A DNA stretch of 64,000 nt, taken from Marsupella aquatica. Lineage: Eukaryota > Marchantiophyta. Of the stretch, positions 20,844-31,485 are shown one piece after another. Position 1 is the first letter of the stretch. Each line of letters begins with the position of its first letter. A program made the translations under genes and the position numbers. The notes beneath the pieces were generated by a model. That model was not told where the DNA came from and did no database searches. It worked only from the letters and a program-made list of their open reading frames with translations. Location: contig OZ316891.1 of the NCBI GenBank assembly GCA_973895155.1, positions 11,036,001 to 11,100,000 of the forward strand, read 5' to 3'.

Positions 20844-23800
20844 ATGGATAGCCCATGGAAAATCGCCTCTTGGAATGTGTGCGGGCTGTGTGAGCCCAAT
20901 AGGAAACATGTGATCAAAAACTGGGCCGTGGCATTAAGGCCCCCTCTGGATATATTTGCATTACAAGAAGTAAAGTCAGAACAGTTCAGATTGGACATTG
21001 CCCTACGTACTATTCTACCACTGTATCAACACTTCTCTGCGGCCCCGGATGGGGGACGGGGGGGGGGGTCAGCCCTGCTCATACAACCCCTGCTTAAAGT
21101 GATTAGATCTGGTGCACTTGAGCTTGGGAGAGCGGTATGGGTGATTATAGAGCATACTAGTGGTATGATTGGAGTGGTAAGTGTGTATGCCCCCAACTCT
21201 GCAAGACAACGGGCTCTGTTATGGCATGAACTCAAGGTAGAACTGCCACAAGCGAACTGGATTTTGTGCGGTGATTTCAACATGACTGAATCTAGGATGG
21301 ATTCATCGAGCGGATCATCCTTACTGAAGGGACAGGAGGCAGAATTTTGGCGTTTTTTACAAGTGCGATTGGATCTTATTGATGTCTATAACCTGGGCTG
21401 CACAGTGATAGGATCCAGATACACGTGGAGACGTGTCCGGCATGCAAACCTCACACAGTCTAGACTGGACAGGTTTTACCTTAGTGGTCTTGGAGGTTGG
21501 ATTGCTGGCATAGTGGAGCTAACTCATGATGGGGGCTCGTCACTGTCGGACCATGATCCCATTGTGGCTGTTTTGCGCTTTCAGATTGAGGAGAGGGATT
21601 CGGAAAGAGGTAAGTCCCACTTTTTTAAAGCTAACCCTTACGTACTCCGGGATCCGAAGAATATTGAGCAATTGGAGGTTGCTTGGCGGGCGGGGGGGGT
21701 GGGCGAGGTGAACCCTCACTTGCGTTTCTCTCGTGCATGTCAGAGACTACGAAAAAAATATACGGAGTTGCAATCCGCACCGAGACAGTCTGAGGAGGAG
21801 TTGAACTTTCTGAGAGATAAAGTGAGAATACTTAAGACTACTATTGTAGATGAATGCTCACTGGATGAACTGACAGAGTTTCTGCAATGGGAGGACATGC
21901 TTCACGTAGCTGAAGTTGAGACGGCGCACCAGGCCAGACGGTTAGCCAGAACTCGGTGGCTGGGAGAAGGGGAGGAATCAACTAAATTTTACTTTGCCAC
22001 AGTCAAGGCTAAAAGAGAGAGAGAAGCTATGAGGATGCTAGTAAAGGAGGATGGATCGGTACTTAAAGATTTCAAGGACATCATTGGGGAAGTAGAGCAG
22101 CAATGTGAGGCGCTTTACTCTCCTGGGCAACCATCTGAGGAGGAGCTACTAGAAAGCAGGTGCAATAGGGATAAAAGCTATTGCGGAGTACTAAATCAGC
22201 ATTCACGGCGGCAAAGATACACAGGATGGAGGCACTTCCTACGATCTCCGAGGTGAAAGAGGTGTTGTGGCTTCTCCCGGAGGACAAGGCCCCTGGGACG
22301 GATGGGCTCACGGCTGAGGTTTACAGAGCCTGTTGGGAGTTCATGAAGGATGATATGGTGGCAATGATACAGGATTTCTGGCTCACAGGCGAGTTGGCTG
22401 CTGAGATCAAGGATGGCCTGATAAAGCTGATACCAAAAAAACCTGATAAAAGATACTTGAAGGACTGGCGCCCTCTGACGATGCTTAACACTAGCTACAA
22501 AATCCTGGCCAAAGTGATCGCTCTACGAATTAAGCACCTGCTATGTAACCTGATCAGTCCTCAGCAGACCGGGTTTATCCCGGGTAGACATATCTTAGAG
22601 AATATTTTGCTTGCTTGGCTTACAAGTGACTGGGTTCAGAATTGCAGGAAGGGAGCATTATTCCTAAAACTTGACTTTGAGAAAGCATTCGACAGGGTTA
22701 ACCACGAGTATCTCTGGGAGTCTATGTTGCTGCTGGGATTTAGTGGTAGGATTGTGAACATAGTTAAAGCCTTGTTCTCTAATGCCAGCTCTCGAGTACT
22801 AGTCAATGGCTTTCTTAGCAAATATTTTTTGATGTGCCGGGGGGTGAGGCAGGGATGTCCTCTCTCCCCTCTTCTATTTGTGATTTCTACCCAACCTCTC
22901 ATGGATTTCTTGGATGCTGAGCTTGTGGCTGGTCGACTTGCTGGTATCCAGGTTTCAGATGTGCTTACAGTGTGCTACAGATTGTTTGCTGATGATGTGG
23001 GGATGTTCATCCCTGCAACAGAGGAAGCGTTTAGGGATGCTACTACGGCTCTGTCATGTTATGAAAGTGCATCTGGTGCTAGGCTGAACTTACAAAAATC
23101 TGTTATCATCCCACTTGCTTTGGACCTAATTCCAGACTGGCTCAAGGCTACAGGCTGCAAGATTAGTGAGCAAGGTGAAGTGCAGAAGTATCTGGGTGCT
23201 CCATTTGGTATTGGACTCTCAGTGGGTAATTTACATCGCTTCTGCCTGGATAAGGTTGCTGCACGCTTGTCCTCTTGGTCAAATAAATTGCTGTCCTTCA
23301 CAGGTCGGACATTGCTGGTGAAACATGTGCTCATGGCAATACCGATATATCACGTAATGTATATGAAGGCCTCGGAAGGGCTGGCAAAGAAACTGATTGC
23401 GCTGTGCAGGGATTTTCTATGGGGTTATAATTCTGCGGGCGGGAAGAAGATTCCGCTGGTGGCATGGGACAAGATGGCTCGCCCTAAGGTGGATGGCGGA
23501 CTAGGGTTTCGTGACTTTAGAAGTCACTCTGATGCGTTACTTACTCAGTGGTTTATGAAGGCCTTGGACTATCCCAACACGGAATGGGCTGGCATGCTTG
23601 CTGCTAATCTGAGTCTTATTGGATGGCTGAATTTCAGGGTGATTAGGCGAAATCACTACACATTTGCAGATAAGCTACTTTTATGTACTCCAAGATCTTG
23701 CTGCGGGCTGACATACACTTGGGGAATCTGGAAGGCCTGGGAGGCTTTGAGAGCAAATCTTTCCTTTGTCCCAGGGACTGCGGGCTTTCCTGGGAGATGG

Positions 23801-24769
23801 AGTATACAGGACGCATTACGCTGTACACAGGGCTTTAATACTTGGCCTTCGGCACACACAGAGTTCACTGTGGAAATCTGTGGGAGGCTTGGGATACGGG
23901 TGATTGCTGACTGCTGGAATGCTGAGGCGCACCAATGGAAGGACTTTTCTGGCAGATGGTGTTTGCTTCGAGGGTGGGCGCTGGCTCACAGGGACAGATG
24001 CCATCAGTTTCTACTTGTGATTGGCAGGGGACGCTGCTGCAATGGTGGGCTGGTGCCGGGTGCTCGTTGTTGGCGTTGGCTTGAGATGGGGGTTCCACTG
24101 AAGAGGTTCACAATTCCTAACAAACACGCGTACCAACTTCTAAGACCTAAGGGCTCGGACTACCAAAGATGGAACAGAATTTGGCTCACCAACTGGACGG
24201 AGGAGGTATGGGGTAAGAGATGGCGCGCTCTGTGGGGTTCGGACCTGTCCACTAGAGGAAAAACCTTTCTATGGCGAATCATTGCTGGTGGCCTGTTTAC
24301 GGGAGCAAGGGCCCTTACTATTGGTGCAAGTGATGGTATCTGTCGGCTATGCCCTGGGAGGCTTGAAAGTATTCCTCATCTGTTCGTCCAATGTGTGCAT
24401 GCTGCTGAGTGCTGGAGACTATGCTGTGACTGCTGCCTGGGAGTTATGTTTGCACCTGGGCAGGATCTTCTGGACAAGGTGGTGGCCTCATTTGGTCGCA
24501 GTCCATTGAGGGTGGCTCGTCTATTCCTACTGTTTCAAATTGTGTGGATGATTTGGCTGGGACGTAACACACAGATGTTCAAGGAACTTGGGCGCAGATC
24601 CTTTGATATAAGATTGGTTCTTTCTGAGACGGTTTCGCACCTGCATGGGGCCTCTCTACGCTTCCCGTCAGGCAGTAAACACATTCGGCTTCTTAGGGCT
24701 AAAGAATTAATTGAAATGGAACGGAGGCGCTGGTTGGTGCGTAGAGATGGACATGTGACTTCGGGCTGA
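20844..24769 (+). pseudogene. LINE ORF2: endonuclease / reverse transcriptase, one frameshift
   Basis: The first frame (20844-22256) encodes an apurinic-type endonuclease with WNVCGL, LQEVK, YAPN, CGDFNM, SRLDRF and SDHDPI motifs. These are the active-site blocks that nick target DNA. The second frame (22181-24769) encodes the reverse transcriptase: NKAPG-like KAPGTDGL, IPKK, WRPLTMLNTSYKILAKV, QTGFIPGR, LKLDFEKAFDRV, GVRQGCPLSPLLF and the catalytic FADD. A thumb/connection region follows, and a C-terminal zf-RVT zinc segment (CRLCPGRLESIPHLFVQC). A frameshift near 22175-22200, between the endonuclease linker and the RT, separates the two frames. Apart from that the ORF is well preserved, so inactivation may be recent. 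Confidence 0.9.
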
Positions 24770-25265
24770 TGATGCTTAGAGTAGGTTAGGCTCTTTGATT
24801 GGTGCTGTGGCTTTGGTGGGCTTGGGTTGGGCTCAACTGTGCGGCTCTGTTTTTGCTTTTGGGGCTTGCCCTTGTGTTATGGCTTCAGGCCTTTAGGGTG
24901 CTCATGGATCTGGCTCTCGCTGTCGTTGACTGGCTGGCTGGGGTTGGGCTCTTTACCGGGGCCGTATATGATGTCTGGGCGAGCCCTGTTTTAGGGGTGC
25001 CCTGCTGGCCTCCTGTGGACGTTGTCCTTTTGTGCGTGCTTGTGCTGTTTGCTTCCCCCGTCGTGGGGTTTTCACGGGTTATTTCTATAAAAGTTTGAAA
25101 AAATTTCCAAGGAAGATTGTGTAATCCTGGCCACACATGAGCCTTGGAAGTCCTTGGACATGAAGTCATTTCCCCTAGTCCTTGGGGCCTCCTTTGGTAC
25201 CCCTCTAGCTTGCTTTTGACCAAAAGGGTGAGGAGGGAGGAAAGCCTGATACGCCAATCTGTGTC
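24770..25265 (+). other. LINE 3' UTR and junction to the next element
   Basis: 24770-25103 is G/T-rich with no coding content and is the LINE 3' UTR, ending in AAAAAA. Its small ORFs are hydrophobic read-through. 25104-25265 is a short non-coding stretch that probably holds the 5' part of the transposon whose ORF begins at 25266. Confidence 0.5.
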
Positions 25266-28200
25266 ATGTCCTTCAAAGAAGGGCAGACTCTGGCAGATTT
25301 TCGTCTAAAATGTGTTGGTGCAGTAGAGTTTGACTTTGATTTTTGGGATGAGAGGTTGCCTGGTCGAGTCCGGCGCTTTTCAGAGAAGACTGTTGGGGTG
25401 ACTGAACTTCAAGGGACAATTTACGTCATTACAGAGTTACCTCAGTTGCCTTGCCTGCGGAGAGGGTCACTATTGGTTCCTCTCATTCATCTGCTGCCAC
25501 TGTGTCCAATGTGGCAGGCACGACTCCATTGTCTCAAGGACAAACACAAGGTGTGCCAGTACAGGCTACTGTACAGCCTGTCACGGGCTCCTTTGAGTCT
25601 CACCTCATGTTTGAGGCTGCATCAAAGGCCTGGAATGATGAGTGGGTGAAGCTACGATCCTGGGTAAACCAGAAGGGCTTTGGTGAGCACAAGTGGAAAG
25701 TGCGGACGTGGGATGAGGGAGGGGAGTGTCGAGGTCATCTAGAATGCTTAGAGTGTAGGGAGACTTATGGGAATGCAGCCACTTCACAGGTGCTCAAGTC
25801 CATCGCAAATTGCTTTAGCAACTTCAAGACAAAGCACCTGACCAACCCTAAACACAAGGAGAACTGGTGTAAGCGAAGGGGTTTAGCTAGAGCTTTGGTG
25901 ATGGCTGTTGACACTATACAGCAACCACTGTTTGATCATAGTATGCAAATAGGGGCTGGTGTGGAAATAGTGGGAAAGTTGAATGCAGAGGTAGGTGGGG
26001 TGGTAGAAGTGTTCTCTATCACACCATCTCCCACTGATCCAACATTTGCATAGAGGTCATTCCTGTTTAAGGTCAGATGTACAGTCTGTGGCAAGCTACA
26101 TACTGACATGTGCCCTAAGAAATCCAATTTGGAACACAATTTAAGGCAACACCTTGTCAGTCGGGATCATATGGATGCACTTGAGAACGTTGTCACCAGT
26201 ACCCAAGCTGCACTGAGGGCAGGGAAGAAGGGGAGACCAAGGAAGCCTGATGCTCGTGATCTGTTTCCATCTCAAAATTCTATTCTGAATTTCTTTAGAG
26301 AGGACAGCTCTGCTGCAGGGAGCAGTTCAGGCAGAGGTGGGTTGTATTCCTCCATTGAGCCAAGTTTAAGTTTGCTTTGTTGGGGCCTGTGGGAGTCAGA
26401 GGTGAAGTGGACAGGGGATTCTATCGCTGTGAAAGGCATACTTGATGATCAAGAGGGAGGAAATGTGTGGGATTGTGACCGTACAACCTGTGCTCAGGTT
26501 TTCAATGTAACTAGTCAGTCAGTTGTTGGTATACAAGGTTGTTTTAGGCACAAGCAATGTCACAGGGTGTCCATTAATGGAGGTGGTTTTCAAAACCTCA
26601 CTTGCACTCTATGTGATTCTATAAAATGTGAAGATGATTTTCGTGGCAGGGTGCACAGGGAAGCGGAAGCATTAGTGCAGAGAGGAGACAGGACTACACA
26701 GGGTGGGATGAGGTTGGCATACTTGACCAAAACCGAACTGAGGGAACATGTTGGTAACCTCACCACTCGCTTTAGGAAACAACGTTGGCTGTTGGCACAA
26801 CAGGCTCAGAAAATTTGTGCCCTAAGTGTTAGGCGAAAGAAGCTAGAAGATTTATTAGGAGTAGCCCATGATAGGAAAGATTTAAGACTGTTTCTGAGAA
26901 ATATTGTGAATGGACATAGATGTGGTGCTTTTGGTGGCAAGGAAGGGTTGTGGGATTTCCTGACAGATGTAGCTAAGAACTTGCAGAGAGTTGCTAAGGG
27001 TTATCGATACAGTAAGAGAACCAAGGCCTTCTCCCAAGCCATGTTTCAGTTTGGAGGCAGACAAGTGGCTCATTGTTTCCAGGCTAACCTAGGTGGTCCA
27101 GGTCTGAAGACCTTGAAACGTGATAGAGCAAAACTCCCACCCTTTAGAGCTGGCATTCGAAAAGAGATATTCCAGGAGGTGTGCAGAGTACTATGTGCAT
27201 CAAAGCAGTCACTTGGAGTTGTAGGAGATGTACCAGTAATGTTTGCTGAGGATGAAACAAGGATCAAAGAGAGACCCAGGTTTGTGTTTTTGTCTCTATA
27301 GTAAATTAGCTTGTTTTTTTTAATGTGTTGGGTGAGTTTGCATGTCATGAACTGATGTCTGTATTCTATTGTGTGTGACAGATGGGAAGCTAAATATGAC
27401 ACCCTCATTGGTTTCTGTGGCCCCTTAGAAGAGCACACATGTTCTTTTGGCTTGGAAGTACTGGTTGGAGCAGGTACTAAAGGGTATGACAAGATTGTAA
27501 GTACTTTTGAGCAGTATGCCAAAGGCATGTATGCTAGAGTAATCATTGTCAATCCTCTGCATGCAAAGATGCCTAAATTGGCATTGTGTGTTCTACCAAC
27601 ATGTAACAAGTTTAGAGCTCCCTGGGTAAGAGAGCATTGGGTGCAGCTGAAGTCCATGTGGGACACACATTGCAGAGACAGTGTTGGTCCTTTGTTGGGC
27701 CATGCTAGTGATGGTGATGCTCGTCGTAGGAAATTGATGATGGAAGATTATACTATTGTGAATGGTTCCTTTCCTAGGTAGTACAGTGTAGGATGGGTTG
27801 GGTGGCAATACTCAGTGTCCATACTTCCGAATGGAGATCTATATGGTTTTGGAGACCAAGACCCACCTCACAATGGCAAGAAGGCAATTAACCCATTGGA
27901 CCGAGTGTCTGCTATGTTAGTTCTTGGTGATCAACATGCATCTTTGTCATATGTCACATCTGTTTATAACCATTATGCAATTCATGAGCATGGTTTGCAT
28001 TGGGATGATGTGAATAGGACAGATAGACAAAATTGGGCTGGCCCACAACGAATAGCTTCCAGGAGAGTGCAGGCCTGCCTGCAGCATATGTATGAGTGAC
28101 GAGATGTTCGTCATGACAGAAGCTTTGGGACCATGATATACTTGGAGGTTTGTGCAGACTACATAGATATTTTCTTCTCTGTTAAGCATGACCTAAGAAC

Positions 28201-29782
28201 CCATGTTGTCTTGGCATCAAAGGTATCTTGGTTCTTCCGATTGTGGAGGCTATGGTTGAGGTATGGTGATCATTCTGTGACAGGGAATGCTGGATCTATC
28301 ACAGAGAAGAACATGATTTCTGTGCAGGCTTTCCATGATATCAACATGTCTTGTCATTTTGTAGTATTGTTAATCTGTGCCTTTCGGGACAAGTTCCCAT
28401 ATCTGCAAGTTCCATTTCACTTGCTGGGATCAGATTGTTGTGAGGTATTTTTCAGCAAGGTAGGTGGCATGAGTGGCCATGAGAGAAATTATGACTTTGG
28501 ATCTCTACTGGACAGTGCAGTGGGACTGAATCGACTAGCTGGATTAGAGTATGGACCAGAGGGATTGAAGATACGTCGATCACATGATAAATAGGATCAT
28601 GTTTGGGCAACTTTACATCCTCTGGATGAAGGAGAACAAGCTCCAAATTTATTTGATTACTCTGCAGTTCAGACTAATGAGCTGGTTGTTGATGCTCTAA
28701 AGGAAGGTTTGCAGGAAGCAAAGGATTTGTTGTGCAAGCTGAACATGTCACCAAGGAGTTCTTTGCCAGCAGCAAAAAGACGATGGTGGGTTTATCCTTG
28801 GGAGGTGGAGGCAGAGACTTGGCCGAATACAAGTGTCATGAAAGAGGTTGTGTTATGTGATGATGCTGAAGACACAATTGAGCATCGATCTACTGTAGGC
28901 CCTAGACCTGAGCCCCCAATTGGAGAGTTTCTAGAGTTTGAAGATCCTGAAGAAGATCTCAATCGGATTGATTCATGGGACACTCTGGACAGTCAGGATT
29001 GTATTGAGCCACTAACAGTTGAAGATTGTTCGATTGAGGTGGACACTAACCCATTTTGTGAGATGGAGACACTAGGACATGAAGTAAGGCATGTCTTGGC
29101 TGGAGTTCAAGCAGACTTAACTGATGTGCAGACACCCCGGTCAGTAGTGTCTACTGTAACTTATGAGGGAAGGACTATCTACAAGTCCACTCTTGTGAGT
29201 CAATTGTGCTGCAATCCTTTCATGTCAAAGGATAGGCTAACTAGGATAGCCCAGAAGACCTATTACACTACTGGTAAGGAGAAGGAAAATGGTGACTCTG
29301 TGACTTGTTTGGTTGACATTGGTACTGATATAGCAGTTTTGTTTGAGTCTGTTGTAGAGGTTGGTCCTTCTACCAGATCATCCAAGTCAAAGAAGAGGAA
29401 GGGAATAGATAAAGGGTCTGTTGTTGACGCAACATCTGCAAAGAAAGAATATTGGTTGGGTAGGATTGAGTTTATGATATAGAAGAATGGCTCCCATTGG
29501 GTCAGACGTCGGAAAGCAATAGATCTGTTGGACAGACCTGTACCTGCAGTTGGACAGAGTGGAAGTGTGTGCCGCTTGCAGTGTAATTGGTACAAATCTA
29601 CTGGTAACAACAAAACTTTGTTCACTTATGATGCAACAGATGGACAATGGATTGATATTGAGATGGTAATTTCAAATGTGAACTTGACAATGAAGTCTGG
29701 GATAGTTGATAGAGTGTATGTACTAGATGCAAGTGACTTGCAGGCTTTGACTACATACATTCAAAGTGTGAGTAAATTGTGA
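25266..29782 (+). pseudogene. DDE-like transposase with zinc fingers, unassigned family, five in-frame stops
   Basis: About 1,470 codons. The N-terminus is frame-shifted at about 25446-25455 by a TTGCC tandem duplication; removing one copy restores the frame. From there a single frame runs to the TGA at 29780-29782. It is broken only by stops at 26051 (TAG), 27779 (TAG), 28097 (TGA), 28592 (TAG) and 29480 (TAG), and by a GT-AG intron at 27280-27381 (102 bp). Two zinc-finger-like blocks occur early: CLECRETYG with a HLTNPKH end, and CTVCGKLHTDMCPKK with HLVSRDH. The core has EDETRIKERPR, then GFCGP after the intron, VLPTCNKF, SDGDARRRKLM and LGSDCCEVFFSKVGG. The acidic residues in these blocks are plausible RNase-H-fold D, D, E positions, and the last block recalls the ENFF region of P/THAP9-type transposases. 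The tail is acidic with a Lys-rich signal near codon 1370. The superfamily is uncertain. Confidence 0.65.
27280..27381 (+). other. Spliceosomal intron inside the DDE-like transposase
   Basis: GT at 27280-27281 and AG at 27380-27381. Splicing joins AG|A into an Arg codon and connects KERPR to WEAKYD without changing frame. The unspliced frame would end at 27301. The intron is 102 bp and T/G-rich. Confidence 0.75.
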
Positions 29783-29872
29783 TATATAATTGACTATTGT
29801 TTATTAAAAGTAGTTTGTTGTGTGTGTATGTGATGCATGTGTAGGGTTAGTGGGAGGGAGTAGAGTAGGGGA

Positions 29873-29923
29873 TGGCGGATTGGCAAATTGAGATTTATGC
29901 TCAATCAGGGGTTCAATTCCCCT
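29873..29923 (+). other. tRNA-like fragment (A box, anticodon arm, T arm)
   Basis: TGGCGGATTGG (29873-29883) resembles a pol III A box. 29888-29904 folds as a perfect 5-bp stem with a 7-nt loop (ATTTATG, U33 present, anticodon position UUA). 29907-29923 is a perfect 5-bp T arm with loop TTCAATT and a B-box-like GGTTCAATTCC. A D stem and a matching acceptor stem are missing, so it is not a functional tRNA gene as read. It is more likely a tRNA-derived SINE head or a decayed tRNA. Confidence 0.35.
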
Positions 29924-29928
29924 CTGTC

Positions 29929-30012
29929 ATGTGGACATCATCATGCATGAGTCTGTGAAGGAAGGTAGAGATGTGGACATCATCATGCAGGAGTTTGTGA
30001 AACAAGGTAGAG
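29929..30012. repeat. 42-bp tandem duplication
   Basis: 29929-29970 and 29971-30012 are 42-bp copies beginning ATGTGGACATCATCATGCA and differing at four positions. They directly follow the tRNA-like T arm. Confidence 0.9.
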
Positions 30013-30255
30013 TACCGATGCCTTGAATAGGCAACCTATGGTGTTCGGTTACCTATTCATAGTATCTGGCACCCACCATGCTTCACTATTCAAGAGTGAA
30101 AACTACAAGTTGGATGATGATGAATGCAATTTACAAGATATTCAGCTTCATGATGTAAATTCATTGAATGTATTGGAAATGCGCATCAATTTGCACAAAT
30201 GGCTCTACATTATTGAGGTACTTTACTTTTCTTAATAGGCATTTTTTAAATCATC

Positions 30256-30279
30256 ATAAAACTTTCCATAAAGTTTTAT
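30256..30279. repeat. Perfect 10-bp inverted repeat
   Basis: ATAAAACTTT and AAAGTTTTAT flank a 4-nt CCAT loop. A smaller palindrome (ATGTAG/CTACAT) follows near 30388-30403. They could be a hairpin near a transposon end; no partner copy was found. Confidence 0.6.
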
Positions 30280-31485
30280 AGGGGTAAACAATTCAAAAAA
30301 TGGTCGCTTTTCAGAAAGTAAGGGAGTGGGGAAAAACAATTTCACTTAAAAGTTAGGGGGTCCAGACCCTAAAACGTCGCACGTGATGTAGAGCCCTACA
30401 TAGAGTGACCCCCCCCGAGAAGAAGATCGGACTCAATCTTCTCACAAGTGTGAAGCACACAACCAGGGGCTCATTTCAATGAAGCAATGAAGGTCTGGGG
30501 TCAGAAACGGAAACAATTGTAAGTGACGGTTTTCAATTTATGTTATCGGGCAAGAGATAAGGTCAATTTCTCAGATCACTTTTTTTTATTGTTCTATCGG
30601 GACTTGAAACTGAAATACGCTTGAGCGCCTTGTCTTTCTAGACGTTTCGATATCAACATCGTTGAATTCCGTCAAACGGTTGAGAAGCAATCTTAATTTC
30701 AATTCTCGTTTTTTGAGCTCGAAATTTTGGCTATGGCGGATAACTTAATATCAGTCACTTTCACCGAATTGTTTCTCCCTCATTACTCCACCGTTTTGTG
30801 AGTTCTTTATATCAATCTTGATGCCCTCGAAGTCTAGTTTCTGAATCTGAAATCAGAATTGGATTTCGTCAAAAACGGAGACGGGAATTTGAGTGAATCC
30901 GTCAAGGGGTCCTTTCTGCCGCGAGTAGTCGCGACTTCCGCGGACGCACGAGGAGGTCAAAAACTTCGAGGAGGCCTTTTAGGGCTCGACAGGGCTCGGG
31001 CAGGGGGAAGTGCCCCATGTGAAGTCCCCCACAGGGGCTGTACAAGGGCGGACGGAATTTCCCGAAAAGATTCTTTTTCCAAAGGCTTAAATTTTTATCG
31101 AAGGTCAAAAAGTCCGAGCGGCAAATAAAATCGGATCAACTTCAACTTTTGGAGAGGCATACTTGGGGAAGCTAGGCTAGTATTGGTGCGTTCGATTCTG
31201 AAAAAGTATACTAGTGGAATCTTTGGCATAAGAGATTCCCTCGAGGGGTAATTATTCCATCTTTTACCCCCCTCCGGTCGGAGTAAAAATTCTCGGCACT
31301 CGAGAGTCCATTTGACAAACCGTTTTCAGAATTTGGAGCGTTACCTTGTGGGCTACACGTAGGAGTGATCAGTTTCAAAATTCACCAACTTTCATTTTTG
31401 GCCTTATTTTCACACCCCACATATGAGCATTCGATGTTTAATTCTTGTCGGAAGATGACTTCACACTACATTTGGCATTCCAACA

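Larger units (their letters stand above)
19412..25103 (+). mobile_element. L1-type plant LINE, 5'-truncated
   Basis: Non-LTR retrotransposon with the ORF1 (DUF4283 and zinc knuckle) and ORF2 (endonuclease, reverse transcriptase, zf-RVT) order of plant L1 elements. Homology begins abruptly inside DUF4283 at about 19412, where the coiled-coil ORF ends, so this copy appears 5'-truncated and inserted into that element. The 3' UTR is G/T-rich and ends near a short A run at 25098-25103. No target-site duplication could be recognised, so both ends are approximate. Confidence 0.85.
29783..30420. other. Spacer with tRNA-like, duplicated and palindromic pieces
   Basis: Sequence between the DDE-like ORF and the Copia fragment. 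It holds a partial tRNA-like fold (29873-29923), a 42-bp tandem duplication (29929-30012) and a perfect 10-bp palindrome (30256-30279), each listed separately. The first part is probably the 3' UTR of the DNA transposon. No gene is seen. Confidence 0.5.

Noticed and set aside
24799-25098. 99-codon hydrophobic ORF after the LINE
   Set aside because: Lies in the G/T-rich LINE 3' UTR; the apparent membrane protein is a composition artefact.
29873-29923. Functional suppressor tRNA gene
   Set aside because: No acceptor or D stem can be paired; kept only as a tRNA-like fragment.
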